Positions 42,359 through 51,164 of a stretch of DNA of 64,000 nt are shown here, piece after piece. The notes beneath the pieces were generated by a model. It had not been told where the DNA came from. It worked only from the letters and a program-made list of their open reading frames with translations, and did not search any database. The first letter of the stretch is position 1. Each line of letters opens with the position of its first letter. Where the stretch lies: the NCBI GenBank assembly GCA_965140735.1, contig OZ223306.1, forward strand, positions 1,798,001 to 1,862,000. The letters are read 5' to 3'. The position numbers and the translations under genes were made by a program. The stretch comes from Fusibacter_A sp965140735. GTDB taxonomy: Bacteria; Bacillota; Clostridia; Peptostreptococcales; Acidaminobacteraceae.

Positions 42359-44629
42359 TTAATTAACTAGACTATCCGGATCCAATATCAGGCTGATTCG
42401 GCCATCCCCCAATAGTGCAAAACCCGTCATGCCATCAATTGTTTTTAAGTATTTGGGAGCACTTTTTACAACGAGTTGCTGTTCTCCTAATATGGCATCT
42501 GCAAAAAACACTTTTTCTTTGCCATTCTCTTCAATCATAATAAGAATACCTTCATTAAAATCTATGACGTCTGTTTCAATGTCATATTTCTCATGTAATC
42601 TCAGTATAGGGAAAACTTGTCCTCTCACCATAACAAGTTCATTACCATCAGGATCTTGAGTAATATCACTCTCTTTAGCTATAAATGACTCCCTAATTGA
42701 AGTGATTGGAACAGAAAAAATTGTCTTGCCCACCTGCATCATCATGCCATTAATAATAGCTAATGTAAGCGGGATTTTTATAGCGAACTCAGTACCTATA
42801 CCAAGTTCTGAATTTACAATGACAGTACCTCCTAATTTTTTTATATTCCTTGCCACAACATCCAGACCAACTCCCCGTCCTGAAAACTCTGTGACTTCAT
42901 CTTTCGTTGAAAAACCAGGTTCGAAAAGCATTTCATAAACTTCACGATCTTGATACTCTGCTCTTGGTCTGGTTAAAAGATTTCGATCTTCACATTTATC
43001 TAAAATTTTTTCTCGATTAAGACCTTTGCCGTCATCTTTCACTATAATCCATACATCACCACCAGAATGTTTGGCTTCTAAAATAATGGTCCCTGTCTCA
43101 GGTTTTCCCATGTCTATGCGTTCTTCCGTAGATTCCAATCCATGATCCATCGAGTTTCTAATGATGTGCATCAATGGATCGGTGATATTTTCAATAACAT
43201 TTTTATCAACTTCTGTATTTTCACCAATAATAACTAAATCAACTTCTTTGCCCACTTTCTTTTTCATATCCCTGACAATACGTGTCATTTTTTGAAACGT
43301 TAAATTTAGGGGCACCATGCGCATACTCATAACCGTATCTTGTAATTCATTCATAATGATTCGAAATTGCCTTGCAGCTTTTTCAAAATTTTCTAGATGT
43401 AAATTCTGAATTTCAGGGTTACGCGTGACCATGGACTCTGAGACAACAAGTTCACCCACTAAATCCATTAATTTATCAACTCTGTTAACATCTACACTAA
43501 TGAAACTCTGCTTAACAACTCTTTTACTTTCTACTTCTGGCTTGACTTCATTCGATTTTGTCACTTTCATGTCTTTCTTTTCACGATGAATTTCTTGATT
43601 CAAGTGATCAAGTTCTTGAGTTTTTACCTCGAATTTTGATCCGTTAATGTTTTCTGATTTCTCTTTCATTTTTAATTCTGACTCTAATTCTTGTTCCAGC
43701 TTTTCTTTATCATCAGATATCAGCACACTTTTAACATTTTCATCAGGTAGAAGCTTACTTTCAACGACCTCTTTTATTGCTTTTTCTTCAAATATTCCAG
43801 CCTCAATATTCTTGGAAGCTTCTTCAAATGTCCGTTCATCAATCTCTAAGAGATCATATGTTTTGAGAAAACTGATCCCACTTATTATTTCTTGCATCTC
43901 TTCGATACTCATTTCAGTCTTTAAGTAAACTCTAAAGCCGTTTTCTACAATATAGTCTGCTGCACTTTGATCTCCAGTGATATCTACAGGTATATGTATC
44001 AAACTATTGGCTTTATCTTTGATCCCATGAATAAAAGTAAATGCACGAATATTTTCCATGCCGCATCCATCATCATACTCTATTTTTAATCTAAAGTAAT
44101 TAAATTTCTCGGATTCATCTACTTTTACTTTTTCTTCAGTATTTTCAACTTTTTTTGGAGATATATAGTACTGTGGTTTAACATTACTCTCCTCTGAAGC
44201 ATTGTATTGCTCTTTGTCATTCATAAATTTTAAAGATTCTAAATAAGTTACAATTTCATCTCTAAGTTCATTTGCTTCACCATCAGGTTGTAAATCTTGA
44301 CCTAATTTCTTGACTTCCTCTTTTACAAAATCAATCATTGCAAGTGTTAAATCGGTTATGCGAGAAGGATTATACTTTAAGGCTTTGTTATTTCTTAAGA
44401 AGTCGAACAAATCCTCCAACCTATGTGCAATGACCGCTATACCTTCATACATCATCATCATTGAATTGCCTTTAATGGTATGCATAATTCTAAAAATTTC
44501 ATCAATTGCAAAATCAAGACTTTCTTCTTTTTCAGATGCCATCATCAATTGCTCAAGCCGATCAATCAATTGTGTCGTTTCATATACATACATTTCTATC
44601 ATTGGCTCATTTTGATTATAATCACTCAT
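42359..44629 (-). CDS. cheA: Chemotaxis histidine kinase CheA
   Basis: 756 residues. N-terminal HPt domain with phospho-His in RIMHTIKGNSMM (residue about 50), P2-like domain (about 175-275) beginning FRLKIEYDDGCGMENI, a charged linker, dimerisation domain (VDRVDKLMDLVGELV-type VNRVDKLMD), ATPase with HIIRNSMDHGLE (N box) and GRGVGLDVVA (G box), and a C-terminal CheW-like regulatory domain. AGGAGG precedes the start. First gene of cheA-cheW-mcp-cheR-cheB; cheY, cheC and cheD are not in the window. Confidence 0.95.
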   Translation of the reverse strand: MSDYNQNEPMIEMYVYETTQLIDRLEQLMMASEKEESLDFAIDEIFRIMHTIKGNSMMMMYEGIAVIAHRLEDLFDFLRNNKALKYNPSRITDLTLAMIDFVKEEVKKLGQDLQPDGEANELRDEIVTYLESLKFMNDKEQYNASEESNVKPQYYISPKKVENTEEKVKVDESEKFNYFRLKIEYDDGCGMENIRAFTFIHGIKDKANSLIHIPVDITGDQSAADYIVENGFRVYLKTEMSIEEMQEIISGISFLKTYDLLEIDERTFEEASKNIEAGIFEEKAIKEVVESKLLPDENVKSVLISDDKEKLEQELESELKMKEKSENINGSKFEVKTQELDHLNQEIHREKKDMKVTKSNEVKPEVESKRVVKQSFISVDVNRVDKLMDLVGELVVSESMVTRNPEIQNLHLENFEKAARQFRIIMNELQDTVMSMRMVPLNLTFQKMTRIVRDMKKKVGKEVDLVIIGENTEVDKNVIENITDPLMHIIRNSMDHGLESTEERIDMGKPETGTIILEAKHSGGDVWIIVKDDGKGLNREKILDKCEDRNLLTRPRAEYQDREVYEMLFEPGFSTKDEVTEFSGRGVGLDVVARNIKKLGGTVIVNSELGIGTEFAIKIPLTLAIINGMMMQVGKTIFSVPITSIRESFIAKESDITQDPDGNELVMVRGQVFPILRLHEKYDIETDVIDFNEGILIMIEENGKEKVFFADAILGEQQLVVKSAPKYLKTIDGMTGFALLGDGRISLILDPDSLVN

Positions 44630-44690
44630 TCACAAACCTCCTCCTGATGATATTAACTTTCTTGTTACAAGACAATATCACCGTACATCA

Positions 44691-44717
44691 CTATCGTTGT
44701 ATATAATACCAACTTTA
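44691..44717 (-). promoter_or_regulatory. Candidate sigma-D (flagellar sigma) promoter of the che operon
   Basis: Minus strand TAAAGTT (44717-44711) and AACGATAG (44698-44691), with 15 bp between TAAA and the -10. This fits the sigma-D/sigma-28 consensus TAAA-N15-GCCGATAA except for its first two -10 bases. It lies 62 bp before cheA. Confidence 0.55.
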
Positions 44718-44756
44718 GGATATTTCTAAACGCTAGTTTTAATATTTTATCTTTGC

Positions 44757-44790
44757 AAAAAAAATAAGGCCTCTTAAAGACCTATTTTTT
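44757..44790 (-). terminator. Terminator of the plsC-selenoprotein-ygjP operon
   Basis: AATAGGTCT pairs with GAGGCCTTATT and is followed by T-rich sequence, just after the ygjP-like stop. Confidence 0.75.
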
Positions 44791-44799
44791 ATGGTTAAT

Positions 44800-45477
44800 T
44801 TAGTTTAAATTCAAATTAAAAGTGTTGTTTTTTAGCCATTTTCGACTTTCAACATACGATGGATAATATTTTTCAACAATTTTCCAAAATTGCTTGGAAT
44901 GATTCATTTCTTTTAAATGCGCTAATTCATGCACAATGATATAATCCACAATTTCTTTTGGTAATAAAACAAGATTTAGTGAAAAGTTAAGATTTTCTTT
45001 CGAGCTACAGCTGCCCCATCGTGATCTCATGAGTTTAACCCTAATTTCATTTGGCTTTAAGTGCATTACACTAGACCATTCCTTTACACGAATATTTAAG
45101 TGACTTTTAATCACAACTCTCAATAATTTAAGGATCTCTTTTTTTATAACTTCACTGTTTTGTGCCAGTATGGGATTGATCATAATCCTTTTATGACATA
45201 GGTCCACATAGGATTCTGTACGGTCTGAAAGCGTTATCATATAGTCTTCATACCAAATTGGGAGAGTTGACCCGATCTCAAAACTTAATGGTGGTCGTAA
45301 TTTTGAATGTGCCTTCATCAGTTCTATTTTCTGGTCTATCCAGTCCGCTTTATCCGCAATAATCGTCTTAATCATTTGTTTAGTATAGCGATTTGGCGCC
45401 TTTATTGTTACAGAGCCATCCGTCTCTACCCTAATTTCACATGTTTTTCTTTTTGATTTTACAACATTAATTTTCAT
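44800..45477 (-). CDS. YgjP-like (DUF45) metallopeptidase
   Basis: 225 residues. WLM/YgjP-type zinc protease: IIVHELAHLKEMNHSKQFW carries HExxH-like HELAH, with the third ligand His in the following NHSKQFW. Upstream blocks RSRWGSCSSKENLNFSLNL are typical of YgjP/COG1451. Biological role is poorly known. GAGGTC stands before the ATG, ten bases after the stop of the selenoprotein gene, so the two are co-transcribed. Confidence 0.9.
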   Translation of the reverse strand: MKINVVKSKRKTCEIRVETDGSVTIKAPNRYTKQMIKTIIADKADWIDQKIELMKAHSKLRPPLSFEIGSTLPIWYEDYMITLSDRTESYVDLCHKRIMINPILAQNSEVIKKEILKLLRVVIKSHLNIRVKEWSSVMHLKPNEIRVKLMRSRWGSCSSKENLNFSLNLVLLPKEIVDYIIVHELAHLKEMNHSKQFWKIVEKYYPSYVESRKWLKNNTFNLNLN

Positions 45478-45486
45478 ATGACCTCA

Positions 45487-45783
45487 TTAAAAAGTTTGCT
45501 GTCTAATACCCTTTATATCTAACGATTCAATAAAGAATACCTTTCGAGTGCAGATTTTTAAAACATCTGAAATCGTATATACATTCTTGCCAACATACAC
45601 ATCAATCAGCTCTATTTTAAAATAATGATAATGTTCCAGAACCTCTGGAACAAACATGCCAATATCTGGCAGTTTTATACTACCACATCATCCGCCACCC
45701 GCATTGACCATCTTAATCGTAACAGCTCTTTTTTTCTTTTTCTTCAAGTAGGCTTTTGCCTCGTCTGATATTTCAACTCTCAA
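45487..45783 (-). CDS. Selenoprotein of the CC/Se motif type, in-frame TGA (Sec)
   Basis: A 98-residue reading frame interrupted only by TGA at 45690-45688, read as selenocysteine: NAGGG-U-CGS at residues about 28-34. The N-terminus (MRVEISDEAKAYLKKKK) and GGG[U/C]CG motif match the small HesB-like CC/Se (seleno)protein family of Clostridia, in which Cys forms have CC. The frame stays open before and after the TGA. Hairpins follow the TGA: GGTAGT/ACTGCC at once and a perfect TGTTCCAGA/TCTGGAACA 35 bases on, a possible SECIS. The start is a TTG with GGTGA upstream. It lies between plsC and ygjP genes. Function unknown, probably redox. Confidence 0.82.
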
Positions 45784-45825
45784 TGATTCACCACTTTCCC
45801 TTCCAGTTATTGGCGTTAAAAACGC

Positions 45826-46533
45826 TTACAGATGACTTGCTATAATCGTTTTAACGCTTTCAGTAAGTGCCACAGTTTCTTTGTTCATCTCTTTATCGAT
45901 CCAAATTGGTTCAGATATAATGAGCTTAACATCTGCTGGTTTTATGAGTAAAGAACCTTTTTTCATAATTTTTTTTGAGTTCCTAATGGTTACCGGGACA
46001 ATTGGTACACCTGATTTTGTTGCAAGTTTTAATCCACCAGGCTTAAACGCTTTAACTTCACCATCTGGACTTCTTGTTCCCTCAGGAAATATAGTCATAG
46101 ACTGCCCTGTTTTTAGAAACTGCACACCTTGACTAATCCCTTTTACCTGTTGTCTAATGTCACTTCTGTCCATAAAAATACACTTCATATGCTTCATCCA
46201 ATCACGCACAATTGGCATTTTTAAAAGCTCAATTTTAGCAATAAACCCCTTTGTCTTTGGTAAATGCGAAATAGCAAGTGGAATATCAAAATTGCTTTGG
46301 TGGTTACAAACATATAAAACTGCCGTATTCTCAGGAATATGTTCAAGACCAATAACTTCAACTTTACATCCAGCTAGTTTTAATAATTGCGAAGACCAAC
46401 GCCTTGCTTTTTGATCTGCGAATTCTAGTTTTTCCTTTTCTGTCATCTTATTAGCCTTAATTAAAGCAGGCATTAATCCAATTAAGCTTAACCAAAAATA
46501 AGCAAACCATACAATTGTTCTTATCATTTTCAT
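45826..46533 (-). CDS. plsC: 1-acyl-sn-glycerol-3-phosphate acyltransferase
   Basis: 235 residues. The HX4D catalytic motif is in VCNHQSNFDIPL (residue about 76), the substrate-binding block FPEGTRSPDGEV follows, and IPVVPVTIRNS is conserved. An N-terminal membrane helix (IVWFAYFWLSLIGLMPALI) anchors it. It makes phosphatidic acid from lysophosphatidic acid. GGAGA precedes the ATG. The selenoprotein and ygjP genes follow in the same direction. Confidence 0.93.
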   Translation of the reverse strand: MKMIRTIVWFAYFWLSLIGLMPALIKANKMTEKEKLEFADQKARRWSSQLLKLAGCKVEVIGLEHIPENTAVLYVCNHQSNFDIPLAISHLPKTKGFIAKIELLKMPIVRDWMKHMKCIFMDRSDIRQQVKGISQGVQFLKTGQSMTIFPEGTRSPDGEVKAFKPGGLKLATKSGVPIVPVTIRNSKKIMKKGSLLIKPADVKLIISEPIWIDKEMNKETVALTESVKTIIASHL

Positions 46534-46557
46534 TCTCCATTATGTTAGATTATTATT

Positions 46558-47424
46558 TTAAACAAGGATCATACTGTAATCACATTCAAATTCGGATTGA
46601 CCTTCAAGTCTTATGATACCATGCTTTTCATTTAACTTCTGAGATGCACTTTTAAAATCAGCTATACCATGCCAAGGTTCAATACACACAAAGGGAGCTT
46701 TAGGCGACCAGATACCTATATAAGGATAATTATTACATTCAAACTTCAAAACATCACCCTCTTGATCTAAGTTTAATATAAAACCCTTTATATGCTCACC
46801 TTTAAAAATCAAAGCGTCTTCTTCAAAAAGTTGAGGTGTAAGCCTTAACCGCCCCTCTTCAAGTTCAATTGTCTTGCATTCATCTAAGATTAAACCGTCT
46901 TCCAAAGATATTTTCAAACTCTCTAAAGCCGTCTTTTTTTCTTCCATTTCAATCTGTAAAAAACTATTTTCTGCATTCAAATCACAATTGAATGCAGGGT
47001 GTGCTCCTATGGAAAAAAACATCTCGTCTGACATCACATTTTTCACACAATACTGAACCCTTAATTTGTTTTTATCAATCGTATAAGTCACAGATAGTTT
47101 AAATCGAAAAGGATAATTTTTCATGGAGTCATCATCTTCCCTTAAAACTAATGTTACCTGTTTATCCGTACACGATTCCAAAACAAATACTTGATCTCTC
47201 GCAAATCCATGTCTTGGTAAATCATATTTGATATTTTCATAAATATATTGTCCTTCTTTTAGACTTCCTACAATAGGAAACAAAATAGGCGCATGCTTTG
47301 CCCAATATTTTGGGTCTGCTTGCCAAAGCAATTCTCTATTTTTTTTCAAATCAAATAAACGCGTTAGTTGTGCACCTTTTAAGGCAACTCTTATCTCTAT
47401 ATATTCATTTTTTAATTCAATCAA
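46558..47424 (-). CDS. Aldose 1-epimerase family protein
   Basis: 288 residues, beta-sandwich mutarotase-like fold of the LACX/YeaD type. Conserved blocks are LLWQADPKYWAKHAPILFPIVG, DLPRHGFARDQVF and SIGAHPAFNCD, and WSPKAPFVCIEPWHG near the C-terminus holds the catalytic Glu. It interconverts sugar anomers; the substrate is unknown. The start is a TTG with AGAGG upstream. It lies 25 bp before plsC, so the two are probably one transcript. Divergent c-di-GMP riboswitches stand upstream on the other strand. Confidence 0.9.
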   Translation of the reverse strand: MIELKNEYIEIRVALKGAQLTRLFDLKKNRELLWQADPKYWAKHAPILFPIVGSLKEGQYIYENIKYDLPRHGFARDQVFVLESCTDKQVTLVLREDDDSMKNYPFRFKLSVTYTIDKNKLRVQYCVKNVMSDEMFFSIGAHPAFNCDLNAENSFLQIEMEEKKTALESLKISLEDGLILDECKTIELEEGRLRLTPQLFEEDALIFKGEHIKGFILNLDQEGDVLKFECNNYPYIGIWSPKAPFVCIEPWHGIADFKSASQKLNEKHGIIRLEGQSEFECDYSMILV

Positions 47425-47469
47425 ATTTTAACCTCTTTCCGTTTAAAAAAATATATTTTGGGTATAAAC

Positions 47470-47625
47470 ATATCAGAGCAAAATCAATGAAAATTGATGA
47501 CGCAAAGCTGAAGGGTCTAAATTTTAGAAACTGCAAACGCATTCCATATAAGTTTGTCTTTACAAATCTTATAAAACTAAGAAGGCGTTCCTACAGGTAA
47601 AAAAATATGATAGCCAGCTACCTCT
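47470..47625 (+). ncRNA. c-di-GMP-I (GEMM-I) riboswitch aptamer 1 of a tandem pair
   Basis: The plus-strand core reads GAGCAAAATC, then GATGACGCAAAGC and GGGTCTAA, and closes with ATGATAGCCAGCTACC, the conserved GEMM-I ends. The P1b arm is longer than usual (about 75 bases). It is transcribed away from the aldose epimerase gene and toward the 3' end of the histidine kinase gene. Confidence 0.85.
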
Positions 47626-47640
47626 AAAACTTTTCGGTTA

Positions 47641-47775
47641 CAAAGGCAAAATCAGCGAAAACTGATGACGCAAAACTATAGGACCTAAATTATAAATCAT
47701 TAAATTTTAACGGGTATCTACAAACCCCTTCAAATTTAATAACACGATTTATAACAAGGTAGCCAGCGACCGAGG
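47641..47775 (+). ncRNA. c-di-GMP-I (GEMM-I) riboswitch aptamer 2 of a tandem pair
   Basis: CAAAGGCAAAATC, then GATGACGCAAAAC, GGACCTAA, and AAGGTAGCCAGCGACCG. It is 15 bases after aptamer 1. No plus-strand gene follows; the kinase gene at 47853 runs the opposite way. The downstream inverted repeat CTCTGAAAC/GTTTCAGAG (47807-47864) may be part of the expression platform. Confidence 0.88.
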
Positions 47776-47852
47776 AAAGTTTTTCTGTTTTTTGAGATAC
47801 AAGAACTCTGAAACGCTATTGTTTGTTGTTCTCTTATTTTTTAGAGACTCAT

Positions 47853-49142
47853 TTAAGTTTCAGAGGCTAAATTAAGCGGTATTTTCACTGTGAAGGCTGA
47901 ACCTTCATTTTTTTTGCTATCAACTAGAATCTCCCCTTTATGCTTGTTGACAATAATATCATGTGAGATACTAAGACCAAGACCTGTGCCTTCCCCTACA
48001 GGTTTTGTTGTAAAGAAAGGATTAAAGATCTTATTAATGAATTCGGCATCAATACCGCCACCATTATCCTTTATTGTCATATAACCATATACATCATCAC
48101 ATGAAGTGGACAATTCAACAACACCTAAATTTTTCTGATTTTTATTCTTTATAGCATGTGAAGCATTCACAAGCATGTTCACCAAAACCTGTTCAATCTG
48201 ACCTTTGTTGCAATAGAGTAATTTACATTCTGAATAATGCTTAACAATCTTTGCAGAGTACTTAATTTCGTTATTGACAATAAGTAAGGCTTCATCTAGC
48301 AAAACATTCATCTCTACGTACTCAAAAACATCTTCATCTGATATCCGTGCAAAGTTTCTCATAGTCATGACGATTTTAGCCACACGATTTAATCCCGTTT
48401 CTGAGTCTATCAATACTTCCTCAAAGTCTTCAAAAATAAAATCTAAATCTTTCTCTTTCCAAAGTGTATCCATTTTTTCTAAAGCCTCGACATAGTTGTC
48501 TCTATCTTCCACCGTAATCATCTCTTTGCCAAGCGTAATAAACTCCGAAATTGCGGAGACATAACTTTTCGCTGTGGACAAATTACTCATGACAAAAGCT
48601 AGAGGATTATTAATTTCATGCGCGATCCCAGCGGCAAGTTCACCAATCGCCACCATTTTTTCTTTTTGAACAAGATAATATTGTGCCTCTTTTAAAGCTT
48701 TATTGGTTTCTAAAAGAGCTGCATTTTGATTTTCTAACTGAATGGCAGCACTTTTAATTTGATAATCATTTTGAATTTCTCTTATGACTGATTTTACTCT
48801 AGAAATAAATTCAAGCTCATTAAATGGTTTTCTTATGTAATCTGTGGCACCATAATCAAAACATTTTTTAAGCGTCTGAGTGTCCTCTATCGTTGTTAAC
48901 ATAATGACTTTAGGATGTTTTATCTGATCATCCATCATTATTTTTTCAAGCACTTCAACACCAGAATATTTTGGCATAATAATATCCAGTAGAACTAAAT
49001 CACATCCTGATTTCATTATAAATTTTAAGGCTTCTTCACCATTAGAAGCTAAGAAAATTTCGCTTTCTATATGATTTGCTATAAGCGTATCTCTTGCAAC
49101 AACTTGGTTAATTTTACTGTCGTCCACTATAAGAATTTTCAT
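47853..49142 (-). CDS. Response regulator-histidine kinase hybrid
   Basis: About 429 residues. N-terminal receiver with ILIVDDSKINQVV and LVLLDIIMP (phospho-Asp), a coiled coil (residues 125-165), then a HisKA-type dimerisation domain with phospho-His in IGELAAGIAHEINNPL and a HATPase domain (NMLVNASHAI N box, DNGGGID, GTGLGLSISH). There is no membrane sensor, so it is a cytosolic kinase receiving input through its own receiver or partners. ATG 49142 chosen over 49181. Its 3' end faces the tandem c-di-GMP riboswitch. Confidence 0.92.
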   Translation of the reverse strand: MKILIVDDSKINQVVARDTLIANHIESEIFLASNGEEALKFIMKSGCDLVLLDIIMPKYSGVEVLEKIMMDDQIKHPKVIMLTTIEDTQTLKKCFDYGATDYIRKPFNELEFISRVKSVIREIQNDYQIKSAAIQLENQNAALLETNKALKEAQYYLVQKEKMVAIGELAAGIAHEINNPLAFVMSNLSTAKSYVSAISEFITLGKEMITVEDRDNYVEALEKMDTLWKEKDLDFIFEDFEEVLIDSETGLNRVAKIVMTMRNFARISDEDVFEYVEMNVLLDEALLIVNNEIKYSAKIVKHYSECKLLYCNKGQIEQVLVNMLVNASHAIKNKNQKNLGVVELSTSCDDVYGYMTIKDNGGGIDAEFINKIFNPFFTTKPVGEGTGLGLSISHDIIVNKHKGEILVDSKKNEGSAFTVKIPLNLASET

Positions 49143-49218
49143 ATTACACCTACTTATCTCCAGTATCCTATGCAATAACATGACCTCTTACTATTATACC
49201 AAATTTTAAGCAAGTAAA

Positions 49219-49257
49219 TCAAAGAACATAGAGAAATGATTTCTCTATGTTCTTTGA
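49219..49257. terminator. Terminator of the ABC-2 efflux operon
   Basis: A perfect 19-bp stem (arms beginning TCAAAGAACATAGAG) with a one-base centre, just after the ABC-2 permease stop. It is symmetric, so it could also act on plus-strand transcripts. Confidence 0.8.
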
Positions 49258-49282
49258 AAAAAGTTGGGTACATCTAAAGTCA

Positions 49283-50374
49283 CTACTCTAAATGTTGTTT
49301 AAATCTAAAAGAGGCTAACGCGAGTAAAACTGCTGAAAAACCAAGCAAGAAAAGAGCCTGCTGGTATATGATTTGAAAACCTATCCCCTTCACAATGATC
49401 CCTCTTAGAATTTCTAGAAAATAAGTCAATGGAATAAAATATCCCGCATAAAAAATAGGCAATGGCATCGCTTCTCTTGGAAATACAAAACCACTGAGTA
49501 ATACACTTGGTAAAATGATAAGGAGGGTCATTTGCATCGCTTGAAGTTGATTTTTAGATATTGTTGATATCATCATACCAATGGCTAAAGAGCAGAAAAT
49601 AAAAGCATTTCCAAGTATCATTAAAAGAGCAAAACTGCCCATCAAGGGGATTTTAAAATAAAGAATCCCAATTCCCAGTGTAATTAAGAAATCTATATTG
49701 CCCACAACTATATAAGGAATCATTTTACCTAAAATGAGTTCGTAAGATCTAATGGGAGATACCATTAATTGCTCTATAGTCCCCTTTTCTCGTTCTCTTA
49801 CTAGAGAGAATGAGGTGAGCATTACGGTAATATTCTGCATAATCAATCCGATGAGTCCTGGGATTGTAAAAATTGTACTTTCCATCGAAGGGTTATACCA
49901 CACATTTGTGGAAAGATAAATACCTTGATTCATATTTTGCTTCATTGTAAAAGCTTTACTGAGCAGATTAGCACTTTGAAGTGCTGTTCTTGCCACCGTA
50001 GGATCAGATCCGTCCACGATTAACTCTACTTCGCAATTACCGGATGACTCTAAATCTTTTGAAAAGCCTGCTGGTATAATCAAAGCGGTTTTAATCGTCC
50101 CTTTTTCAATCAAAAGTTGTAATTCAGAGAAGTCATTTACATTGGTATAGAGTTTAAAATAATCACTTGTGATAAATGACCTTACAAATTCGCGACTTTC
50201 AAAAGTTTGATCGCCATCTAAAACGCCAATATAGATTTGATCTACCTCTGTGTTTACAGCGTATCCAAATATGAGCATAAAAAATAGAGGCATCATAATA
50301 AGCATAGCCACACTGGCAGGATCGCGCCTAATGTGAATGAATTCTTTTATGATAATATGTTTAAATCGATTCAT
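49283..50374 (-). CDS. ABC-2 type permease, multidrug efflux
   Basis: 363 residues. The N-terminal helix (SVAMLIMMPLFFMLIFGYAV) and an extracytoplasmic domain are followed by five helices (about 170-360), and the ABC-2 block REREKGTIEQLMVSPI is present. YbhS/YhhJ-like. GAGGC precedes the ATG, which overlaps the ATPase gene by 14 bases. Works with the ATPase at 50361 and the HlyD protein at 51161. Confidence 0.92.
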   Translation of the reverse strand: MNRFKHIIIKEFIHIRRDPASVAMLIMMPLFFMLIFGYAVNTEVDQIYIGVLDGDQTFESREFVRSFITSDYFKLYTNVNDFSELQLLIEKGTIKTALIIPAGFSKDLESSGNCEVELIVDGSDPTVARTALQSANLLSKAFTMKQNMNQGIYLSTNVWYNPSMESTIFTIPGLIGLIMQNITVMLTSFSLVREREKGTIEQLMVSPIRSYELILGKMIPYIVVGNIDFLITLGIGILYFKIPLMGSFALLMILGNAFIFCSLAIGMMISTISKNQLQAMQMTLLIILPSVLLSGFVFPREAMPLPIFYAGYFIPLTYFLEILRGIIVKGIGFQIIYQQALFLLGFSAVLLALASFRFKQHLE

Positions 50375-51164
50375 CTTTTGCCTCTCCTTCTCTGATAAAT
50401 TTTAAATTGTCGAAAGAATGTTTTATACTTGTATGTGTTTCCTTTTCAACAAGTTCAATAAAAACATCTTCAAGATTATTTGCATCATAAGCTTTAATAA
50501 GTGCTTCTGGGATACCTTCGATTAATTTTCGACCACTAAAAATAAACCCAACGCGATCACAACTTTGTGCTTCATCCATATAATGTGTCGTCACAAGTAT
50601 GGTGATGCCTTGCTTTGATAATTCAAAGAGCATCTCCCAAAATAGTCTTCTAGAGACAGGATCTACACCCGCAGTGGGTTCATCTAAAATAAGCAATTTG
50701 GGCTTATGAATAATGGCACATCCAAGCGCTAAGCGTTGTTTCCATCCCCCAGACAAATGTCCAGTAAGTTGCTTTTCTCGACCGTTAAGACCAGCCATTT
50801 CGACAATTTGTACGATTCTGTCCTTAATTTCTTTTTTACTTAAGCCATATATATTCGCAAAAAAAGTGATGTTTTCTATAACTGTCAAATCCTCATATAA
50901 ACTAAATTTCTGTGACATATAGCCAATACCATTTTTAATCTGGTTGCTATGCTTATAGACATCATAACCGAGAACACTACCTGTACCACCGTTTGGCTTA
51001 ATCACACCACAAATCATCTTGATCGTCGTCGATTTACCAGCGCCATTTGGGCCGAGCAACCCATATATTTCGCCCTTTTTTATAGTCAATGAAACCTCTT
51101 GTACTGCTTTCAATTCGCCATAATTTTTTTGTATTTTATCCAGAATAATAATGGGCTCATTCAT
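50361..51164 (-). CDS. ABC transporter ATP-binding protein
   Basis: 267 residues. Walker A GPNGAGKSTT, signature LSGGWKQRLALG, Walker B LLILDEPTAGVDP and H-loop TTHYMDE. A drug-efflux ATPase of the CcmA/YbhF class but with one ABC domain. The start overlaps the hlyD-like stop (ATGA). Its C-terminal KFIREGEAKDESI extends into the permease start. Confidence 0.93.
   Translation of the reverse strand: MNEPIIILDKIQKNYGELKAVQEVSLTIKKGEIYGLLGPNGAGKSTTIKMICGVIKPNGGTGSVLGYDVYKHSNQIKNGIGYMSQKFSLYEDLTVIENITFFANIYGLSKKEIKDRIVQIVEMAGLNGREKQLTGHLSGGWKQRLALGCAIIHKPKLLILDEPTAGVDPVSRRLFWEMLFELSKQGITILVTTHYMDEAQSCDRVGFIFSGRKLIEGIPEALIKAYDANNLEDVFIELVEKETHTSIKHSFDNLKFIREGEAKDESI

Noticed and set aside
45490..45825. 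Region seen as intergenic or as a pseudogene with a stop codon
   Set aside because: The single TGA is placed exactly at the selenocysteine position of a known small family and the frame is otherwise intact.
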